This document shows, piece after piece, positions 58,596-64,000 of a DNA stretch of 64,000 nt. The stretch's first letter is position 1. Each line of letters starts with the position of its first letter. Made by a program: the position numbers and the translations under genes. Source of the stretch: Streptomyces coeruleorubidus (GTDB lineage Bacteria; Actinomycetota; Actinomycetes; Streptomycetales; Streptomycetaceae). The notes under the pieces are model-generated. The model was not told where the DNA came from. It made no database searches and saw only the letters and a program-made list of their open reading frames with translations. The DNA is taken from the NCBI RefSeq assembly GCF_028885415.1, contig NZ_CP118527.1:4402001-4466000 (forward strand), written 5' to 3'.

Positions 58596-59194
58596 GTGGA
58601 TTCCCCTTGCCGCCCGGGTTGGCGGGATGAGTGGAATATATGGCGTTGCTGCTGCGTCAGTCCGCCATAAGTTGATCTACTGAGGGAAACTTGAGGTTGG
58701 AGGAGCAGTTGATTCAGAACCCCAGCGGCTGGTGCTGCCCCGTGTCGAGCCCGTCACCCCCGACCAGGCAGCCAGAGAGGGATCAACTCATCCACGAGCG
58801 TCAGGGACCAGAGCCCGCACGCCGAACGGATACTCGCCCTGCGCGTCACCCTCGGCGAGCGCCTATCCGCCGCTGGTCGTCTGCCATAAGACATCGCCCG
58901 CTTGCTCCTCCACAGTGGTGAGCCACTGCGCATGGCGTTCGCCGACTTCGCCACCACTCGCCCTGGCGCCACTGGACGCCATGGCTGCACAGCAGGCCAA
59001 CCCTCGAGGAACCTTCCTGAAGATTACCGACGCGCTGAAGACCGGATCGAGGCTGACCCGCACGCGACGGTACTTCCGTCCGCTCGCCACAACGACTGGA
59101 CATGGAGCGGCCCCGGCTGGCGTCGGGGGAGGCGCCAGGCCGGGGCCGCAGGAATCGTCACCGGTGCGATCGGCGGAACGCCGGTGACGGTGGC
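58596..59194. other. Non-coding or decayed region
   Basis: About 600 bp without a convincing gene. In one forward frame (58800-58960) the text SPHAERILALRVTLGERLSAAGRLP-stop-DIARLLLHSGEPLRMAFADFA looks like a former protein interrupted by TAA at 58887-58889. Nothing else is recognised. The start near 58640 is A/T-rich and may hold the promoter of the disrupted secreted protein. Confidence 0.4.
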
Positions 59195-59359
59195 TCAGTG
59201 CCGCCTGGAGTACGGCGCGGTCTGGGTCGGGGCAGACCGGCAGTACGTCTTGCACACGTAGATCGTGGTGCCCGAACCAGTCGGCGCAGCCATGTTGATC
59301 GGCTCGGCGTCATCGTCCTTCAGCGGCTCGTTGCAGCGAGCGCAATACGTCGCTGTCAC
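59195..59359 (-). CDS. Small Cys-rich protein
   Basis: A 54-residue ORF starting at GTG 59359: VTATYCARCNEPLKDDDAEPINMAAPTGSGTTIYVCKTYCRSAP. CxxC and CxxxC pairs suggest a small zinc ribbon. The start overlaps the stop of the upstream gene by 4 bp (GTGA), which supports coupling. Short zinc-ribbon genes of this kind are usual in actinomycete integrative elements. Confidence 0.5.
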   Translation of the reverse strand: MTATYCARCNEPLKDDDAEPINMAAPTGSGTTIYVCKTYCRSAPTQTAPYSRRH

Positions 59360-59616
59360 AGCCGCCCCCTCCGGATGACCAGGCGCCGCAGCGCGACACC
59401 GACCTCGCAGGAGGTTTCCTGCACGATCCCGTCCACGACGGTCTCCTCGGTCCGGCCGCACTGCTCGCAGTCCTCCATGCAGTGGCCGAACAGCCTCTCG
59501 TAGGCCGCGTGCGCCACGTGCTCGGGGCAGCCGCGCGGGTGCCAGTCGTACTCGCCGTCCAGACGCTTCATGCGGCGCGGCCCGAGGTTGGTTTCGTAGG
59601 TGGGAACGGACAACAT
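59356..59616 (-). CDS. Small Cys-rich hypothetical protein
   Basis: An 86-residue ORF: LGPRRMKRLDGEYDWHPRGCPEHVAHAAYERLFGHCMEDCEQCGRTEETVVDGIVQETSCEVGVALRRLVIRR. CP..C..CxxCG spacing suggests a metal site. The internal Met at 59571 could be the true start. Coupled with the 54-residue gene downstream. No family is recognised. The gap on to 59872 shows no gene. Confidence 0.55.
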   Translation of the reverse strand: MLSVPTYETNLGPRRMKRLDGEYDWHPRGCPEHVAHAAYERLFGHCMEDCEQCGRTEETVVDGIVQETSCEVGVALRRLVIRRGRL

Positions 59617-59872
59617 TTGTCGGCGGTTTCCGGAAGCACTTAGCGATCACTCGGGTCGGAAATGTCGATGAGAAGTGACAACACCGGAGGCCGCAACTGA
59701 TCCATGCCGTGCGCCTGGGTGAGTTTGATCCAGACGATCGTGGTCCGATACGGGCGGTGCTTGAAGGGCCGGATGGCGGTGGGGAGCCGGCAGTGAAGGG
59801 GCATTGCTCAAACTCACAGACGTCGCGCTGCAAGTCGCCGAGCACCCGTCGTTCTTCTCGACCTTGATCTGC

Positions 59873-61054
59873 CTACCAGGTGACCGGAAGTTCACGCACG
59901 CCGTAGACCGTCATGGCCAGCCGCAGTGGCACTTGCTCGGGCGCGACAGTGAGACGTAGTGCCGGGAAGCGGCGAAGCAGTGCGGGGAGGGCGATGCGCA
60001 TTTCGGCGCGGGCCAGTCGCTGCCCGAGGCACCGGTGGAGGCCGTGACCGAACGCGAGGTGTCCGGCCGTGGAGCGGGTGAGGTCAAGCGCGTCCGGGTC
60101 GGCGAAATGGTCAGCGTCCCGGTTCGCCGCGGACAGTGCGACGGTGACGGACTCGCCGGCCTTGATCAGGCAGCCGTGGAGCTCGATGTCCTCGAGCGCG
60201 ACGCGGACCACGTGATGGATGATCGTGAGGTAACGCAGCAGCTCCTCGACCACTGCAGGGGCGTCTTCCTCCTTGTCGCGGACCTCGGCTAACTGTGCGG
60301 GGTTGGCCAGCAGAGCGAAAGTGGCCAGTGCAAGCATGTGCGCCGTCGTCTCATGCCCGGCGATCAGGAGCAGGAGCACCAGTCCGGCCCTCTCGTCCGC
60401 AGTAAGTCCCTCGTGCGCAGCGAGCCCGCTGAGCACGTCTTCCTCAGGCCAGGAACGCTTGTGGCGCAGCAGGTCCCGTAGATATGCCATGAGCTCGCTG
60501 ACCGCCTCTTGCCGGCGTTCCGGTGTGAGGTCGACGTTCAAGAGCGTGGCGGCGTTCCGCTGGAACCCCTGCCTGTCGGAGTAGGGCACCCCGAGCAGTT
60601 CGCCGATCACTTGTGACGGGATCGGCAGCGCGAATGCCTTGAACAGGTCGGCCGGGCCCCCGGCGAGCTCCATCGCGTTCAACTGGTCATTGACGATCGC
60701 TTCGATCTCCGGTTCGAGGAGCTTCATCCGGCGCACCGTGAAGTCACTGGTGAGCAACCGCCGATAGTGGTCGTGCTCGGGCGGGTCCATGCGGAGGAAG
60801 AACCCCGGCGGCACGGGCACTCTTGCCGGCTGGGCGATCGGTGAGCGCATGTGGTCCGGGCGGACGCTGAACCGGGGATCTGCCAGGATCGCCCGCGCTG
60901 CGGCCAAGCCGGTCACCAACCACCCCTGACCACCGTCGGCGTAGGTCATCCGATGGATTGGGCCGAGCCCCTGCCGGCGGCGCAGTTCCTCTGGCGGATC
61001 GAACGGGTTCTGGCGGGCCGTGGGCATGACTCCTGCCGGGGACGTGCTCTCCAT
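59873..61054 (-). CDS. Cytochrome P450
   Basis: A 393-residue class-I bacterial P450, CYP105/107-like. The I-helix motif is LLLLIAGHETTAHM, the K-helix ExxR is VEELLRYL, and the heme loop is LAFGHGLHRCLGQRLARAEM with the axial Cys. No signal peptide. ATG 61054 has GAGGAG upstream. A ferredoxin gene, common beside this class, is not adjacent. It is divergent from a TetR regulator, which probably controls it. Substrate unknown. Confidence 0.93.
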   Translation of the reverse strand: MESTSPAGVMPTARQNPFDPPEELRRRQGLGPIHRMTYADGGQGWLVTGLAAARAILADPRFSVRPDHMRSPIAQPARVPVPPGFFLRMDPPEHDHYRRLLTSDFTVRRMKLLEPEIEAIVNDQLNAMELAGGPADLFKAFALPIPSQVIGELLGVPYSDRQGFQRNAATLLNVDLTPERRQEAVSELMAYLRDLLRHKRSWPEEDVLSGLAAHEGLTADERAGLVLLLLIAGHETTAHMLALATFALLANPAQLAEVRDKEEDAPAVVEELLRYLTIIHHVVRVALEDIELHGCLIKAGESVTVALSAANRDADHFADPDALDLTRSTAGHLAFGHGLHRCLGQRLARAEMRIALPALLRRFPALRLTVAPEQVPLRLAMTVYGVRELPVTW

Positions 61055-61152
61055 CGGCCGCTCCTCGGTCGGTACGGACCTCCCGATAAAATAGCACTCG
61101 ATGCAAAACGTCAATGAATGCAAAATTACATCGCATGCGGTAAGGTGCTGTC
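61055..61152. promoter_or_regulatory. A/T-rich divergent promoter of P450 and TetR regulator
   Basis: The 98-bp gap is the most A/T-rich point in this region. ATGCAAAA occurs twice (near 61100 and 61117), around ACGTCAATGA. TetR regulators usually bind palindromes in such gaps, but I see no perfect one. The operator is inferred. Confidence 0.4.
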
Positions 61153-61770
61153 GTGACCAGCGACCCAGGGCTGCGCCAGCGGAAAAAGATGCGCACGAGG
61201 CAAGCGCTCATCGAAGGCGCCCTGCGATTGTTCGCCGAGAAGGGTTACGACCAGACAACCGTGGCGGAGATCGCGGCCACCGCAGACATCGCGACACGGA
61301 CCTTCTTCAGCTACTTCGACAGCAAGGACGACATCGTCTTCTTCGACGACAGGTCGCGGCTGGAGCGCGCGGTCGAGATCATCGGAGAACGGCAGCCCGG
61401 CGAACCGGTGGCCGACCTGCTGCGGCGCGTCATCGACCAGAGTGTTTTCGCGGACACGGACTCGGAGCTGGCGCGGAAGGTCGGCCCGGCTCGGACCCGG
61501 CTGATCGCGTCGGTCCCGGCACTTCAGGCGCGCGAACTGCACCTGCTGTTCGACATCCAGCTACAGCTGACCGAAGCGCTCCACCTCGCTTGCCCCGAGC
61601 TGGACCTCGTCGAGGCCGCCGCGGCGGTGGGCTCGCTGGTCGGGGCGATCAAGGTCGTCGTCGTCGCATGCCAAAAGCGGGGCAACCGGCCGGAGCAGAC
61701 CTACAAAGCCGTTCAAAGGGCCACCGACATCGCGATCGACGGCCTCAACTCGCTCCCCCGCCCGGCTTAG
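61153..61770 (+). CDS. TetR family transcriptional regulator
   Basis: A 205-residue repressor-type protein. The N-terminal HTH is RQRKKMRTRQALIEGALRLFAEKGYDQTTVAEIAATADIATRTFFSYFDSKDDIVF. The rest is a helical ligand-binding and dimerisation domain (LVEAAAAVGSLVGAIKVVVVACQ). It starts at GTG 61153, divergent from the P450 gene. Autoregulation and control of the P450 are the natural inference; the ligand is unknown. Confidence 0.92.
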   Translation: MTSDPGLRQRKKMRTRQALIEGALRLFAEKGYDQTTVAEIAATADIATRTFFSYFDSKDDIVFFDDRSRLERAVEIIGERQPGEPVADLLRRVIDQSVFADTDSELARKVGPARTRLIASVPALQARELHLLFDIQLQLTEALHLACPELDLVEAAAAVGSLVGAIKVVVVACQKRGNRPEQTYKAVQRATDIAIDGLNSLPRPA

Positions 61771-61851
61771 CGCGTTCAGCGCACGCGCACTCGGTCGTGG
61801 CACGGATAGCGGGGAACGCAGTCTCTGGCCGGTTTTTGAGGCTCGGACGGG

Positions 61852-62649
61852 TCAGCCTGAGGCTGCGCTCTGCGCCCGGGCGGCCCGGGTGCTGGCGAGC
61901 CGGTAGGAGTCGGTGCCGGTTTCGATGATGTTCCCGCCGAAGGCGAGGCGGTCGACGATGGCCGCGCAAAGCCGCGGATCGGTGAATGTTTTTGTCCACC
62001 CCCCGAACGACTCGTTGGAGGCGATGGCGACACTGTTCTTCTCCTCACGCTCCGTCAGCACCTGGAACAGCAGCTCAGCGCCCCTGCGGTCCAGCTCCAT
62101 GTAGCCGAGTTCGTCTATGCAGAGGAGATCGACGCGCCCGTAGCGGGCGATGGTCTTGGTCAGGATCTTCTCGTCCGCGGCCTCGACCAGCTCGTTGACC
62201 AGCTTGGTGGCCAGTGTGTAGCGGACCCGGAAGCCAGCCATGGCGGCCTCGGTGCCGAGCGCGATCAGGAGGTGGGACTTGCCGGTTCCGAAGTCGCCGA
62301 TCAGGCAGAGCGGCAGTCCTTTCTTGACCCATTCGCAGGTGGCCAGGGTGTGGATGACGGCTGGGTCGATGTTCGGGTTGGCGTCGAAGTCGAAGGCCCT
62401 GATCGACTTCTCCCGCGGGAACTGCGCCGCCTTGATGCGTCGTTCGGAGCGGCGGCGGGCCCGGTCGTCGCACTCGGCCATCAGCAGTTCGGCGAGGAAG
62501 CCGCGATACGACATCTGGTCGCGGGCGGCGGCTTCGGCCAGTTCGGGGAACTGGGCCCGGATGGTGGGCAGCCTCAGCATGCGGCATGCCTGGTCGACGG
62601 CGGCGGTGGCGGCCTGTTCGGTCAGCCCTCGGTGTCGTTTGAGTGTCAC
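61852..62649 (-). CDS. istB: IS21 helper ATPase IstB
   Basis: A 265-residue AAA+ ATPase of the IS21/DnaC-like type. The N-terminal transposase-contact region (MLRLPTIRAQFPELAEAAARDQMSYRGFLAELLMAECDDRARRRSERRIKAAQFP) is followed by Walker A GDFGTGKSH, Walker B LLCIDELGYMELDRRGAELLFQVL, and VAIASNESFGGW. The start is GTG 62649, overlapping the istA stop by 4 bp. It is only distantly related to the IstB-like half of the YqhA fusion at 11060. Confidence 0.93.
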   Translation of the reverse strand: MTLKRHRGLTEQAATAAVDQACRMLRLPTIRAQFPELAEAAARDQMSYRGFLAELLMAECDDRARRRSERRIKAAQFPREKSIRAFDFDANPNIDPAVIHTLATCEWVKKGLPLCLIGDFGTGKSHLLIALGTEAAMAGFRVRYTLATKLVNELVEAADEKILTKTIARYGRVDLLCIDELGYMELDRRGAELLFQVLTEREEKNSVAIASNESFGGWTKTFTDPRLCAAIVDRLAFGGNIIETGTDSYRLASTRAARAQSAASG

Positions 62650-63385
62650 GGCATCTCTCCCTGGATGGCGGGGCGGTCGGCCGGCTGCCGTGCTCGCAGC
62701 AGCTGGTCGTAGGCCGCGACCGAGGGCAGCGGCCGGGCGTCGGGCGGCAGCTGGGCAAGCCGCCGTTCGGTCAGCGAGGTCACGTTCGTCCGTTCCGGCT
62801 CCGCAGGGACGACAGGAGCCGCGACCTCGTCGGCTTCGGCCGCCTTCCGCGCCTCCAGGGCGACCGCGTCCGCGGTCAACGCGCCGGCCCTGAGCGCGGA
62901 GGCGAGCCCGGCGACCAGGTGTTCGTGGGGGACGTGGCGGCCCATCAGCAGGACTTCGATCAGGGCCCGGGTGCCGTCCCGCTCGCCGTGGACGGCCTTC
63001 GCCGCCTCCCACCAGGCGTCATGGACCGGCGTGAACTTCCCTGCGGAACGGGCCTGTTCGAGGGCGGTGGCCCCGGGAAACGCTCCGGGCTTGCGGACCA
63101 GGGCTTCCAGGTAGTGATCCAGATCCAGCCGAGTCTGTCCCTTGGCGATCAGCCGTTCGTGGCGGGCGACCTCCTGCTGGCCGTCGTAGACCACCAGCTC
63201 GGACGCGTGCAGCATTGCCCGGAGCGTCCGGCCGATCAGCCGCACCGGCACCGAGTAGCGGTTGGTGCGGACGCTGATCTGGCTGAAGCGGTCGACCCGC
63301 AGGCTGAACAACCGCCCGGTCTCGAAGGGTTCGTCCGGTAACGGCTGCAGCAGTGGCCGTTCGACGGCGAAGTACTCGCTCACCG
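62646..63385 (-). pseudogene. istA: C-terminal fragment of IS21 transposase IstA
   Basis: About 246 residues of the IstA C-terminus: EYFAVERPLLQPLPDEPFETGRLFSLRVDRFSQISVRTNRYSVPVRLIGRTLRAMLHASELVVYDGQQEVARHERLIAKGQ and the trailing region. The helix-turn-helix and DDE catalytic domains (about 250 residues) are absent. The open frame runs on to 63458, but residues before VSEYF are not family-like. Confidence 0.75.
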
Positions 63386-63510
63386 GCCGCGGCCGGGTCG
63401 CGTTTCTCCAGATAACCCGCGAGAAGTTGGAGGTCGTTGGTGTCCACACGCAGACCATCCCAACAGCGCGAGCGGCGCGGGATATGACAACCTATGACAG
63501 GGAGTTGATC

Positions 63511-63960
63511 ATGCGGACCGTGGCGATTACCGGCACCCGGAACACTGGGCACCGAAGCCTAGACGAGTACGCCACCCTGTTCCGGGACCACCTTGGCCCC
63601 TTCTCCCGCAACGCTCACTTCTACATCGGGGGCGCCAAGGGCATCGACTCCCTGTCCCTGCTGTGGCTGGCCGGTAACACGGACGCCGACCTTACGGTCG
63701 TGGTCCCCGGCACCCTCGACCAGCAGCCGGCCGAGGCCCGCCAGGCAATCGCCCGAGTCCGTGACCGCATCAAAGAGATTGTCGAGCTGCGGGCCCGAGA
63801 GCTGAAGACGCCGGCGTTCCACGCCCGCAACCGTTGGATGGTCGACCGCAGCGGCATGACGGCCGGCTTCCCGCACCACGCCGAACCGGCCTCGGGTACG
63901 TGGCAGACCCTCAACTACACAGCAGATCAGGGGAAACCACGCCTGATTGTGCCCGTGTAG
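63511..63960 (+). CDS. SLOG/DprA-like nucleotide-binding protein
   Basis: A 149-residue Rossmann-like protein. VAITGTRNTG at the N-terminus and HFYIGGAKGIDSLSLLWLAGN resemble DprA/SLOG domains (GGAxGID). RNRWMVDRSGMTAGFP and GKPRLIVPV match the later strands. It would bind a nucleotide or DNA. GGGAG precedes ATG 63511. Short, stand-alone SLOG proteins are frequent in mobile elements and some defence systems. The 40 bp after it may hold the start of another gene (ATG 63987). Confidence 0.65.
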   Translation: MRTVAITGTRNTGHRSLDEYATLFRDHLGPFSRNAHFYIGGAKGIDSLSLLWLAGNTDADLTVVVPGTLDQQPAEARQAIARVRDRIKEIVELRARELKTPAFHARNRWMVDRSGMTAGFPHHAEPASGTWQTLNYTADQGKPRLIVPV

Positions 63961-64000
63961 CCGTCGGCTGCTGCACCATAAGCCGTATGCAGGACAGGGC

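Larger units (their letters stand above)
61852..63385 (-). mobile_element. Truncated IS21-family element
   Basis: istB is complete and istA keeps only its C-terminal part, so the element is 5'-truncated at about 63385, where the SLOG-like gene's upstream region begins. Terminal repeats were not identified by eye. It cannot move by itself. Confidence 0.75.
57311..64000. mobile_element. Putative integrated element / genomic island (continues past the window)
   Basis: Starts at the truncated tRNA-Thr sequence. Genes are accessory in type (disrupted secreted protein, P450, truncated IS21, small Cys-rich proteins), local base composition is less GC-rich in places, and core synteny stops here. The full tRNA gene and an integrase would be expected on the right, outside the window; neither is seen. 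Confidence 0.45.

Noticed and set aside
58732..59261. Forward frames downstream of the disrupted secreted protein
   Set aside because: One frame has a premature TAA inside a protein-like stretch and the other reads as a frame shadow. At best this is a decayed gene.

Overview
The window is high-GC, Streptomyces-type DNA. Supporting signs are the frequent GTG starts, a futalosine menaquinone pathway, a WhiJ-type XRE/DUF397 pair, a CIRCE-controlled groEL2, DasR-like and BldD-like operators, and several short hairpin repeats typical of Streptomyces intergenic DNA. From memory, not a search, gene order from the mqnB/mqnD pair to the terD and quinone-reductase genes follows the core chromosome of S. 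coelicolor around SCO4327 to SCO4266. Positions 1 to about 57,265 therefore look like conserved core. From about 57,311 to the right edge the content changes to accessory DNA.

Core, left part (1-14,400): a truncated conserved protein with a duplicated tail; DUF3027; an MFS transporter; a DUF2771 lipoprotein; mqnB-mqnD; an extended cold-shock protein; a HAD hydrolase; a membrane protein with an N-terminal HAAS-like helical domain; a large WYL protein that shares a module with the nearby XPB helicase; two tiny secreted peptides; and an unusual fusion of a UPF0114/YqhA membrane domain to an IstB-like AAA+ ATPase. Middle (14,400-35,300): HelD-like helicase whose stop codon lies in the end of an IS630 element; cutC; mycothiol-isomerase-like, HD and GNAT proteins; RpiR regulator plus murQ (MurNAc recycling); XRE/DUF397; a duplicated-N-terminus Uma2 nuclease; carboxylesterase and Old Yellow Enzyme; groEL2 and a small cold-shock gene; then a ThiS/CysO-like sulfur carrier next to a threonine-synthase-like enzyme behind a SAM-I riboswitch.

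Core, right part (35,600-57,260): gpgS-otsA-otsB (glucosylglycerate/trehalose), followed by a perfect 137-bp direct repeat; an amino-sugar block (sugar-binding lipoprotein, ROK kinase, nagA, PfkB kinase) centred on a DasR-like site; cdgB (c-di-GMP synthase) with a BldD-like box; arfB, terD, acetyltransferases, an M1 peptidase lipoprotein, a pentapeptide-repeat protein, an FAD enzyme, a quinone oxidoreductase with a near-perfect SoxR box, and an APH-like kinase followed by a DUF4037 protein.

Accessory part (57,266-64,000): it starts at a 45-nt 3' fragment of a tRNA-Thr-like gene that keeps its own terminator, which is what an attachment site of an integrated element looks like. Beyond it are a frame-disrupted secreted protein coupled to a lipoprotein, two small Cys-rich proteins, a P450 divergent from a TetR regulator, a truncated IS21 element and a DprA/SLOG-like protein. 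No integrase is visible, so the rest of the element should lie to the right.

The most interesting candidates are: (1) SAM riboswitch + threonine-synthase-like enzyme + ready-to-load sulfur carrier, which may make homocysteine rather than threonine; (2) the YqhA-IstB membrane ATPase fusion; (3) the tRNA-Thr fragment marking an island edge; (4) the sharing of an XPB N-terminal module by two neighbouring genes; and (5) short Streptomyces repeats built into the coding sequences of mqnB and nagA.
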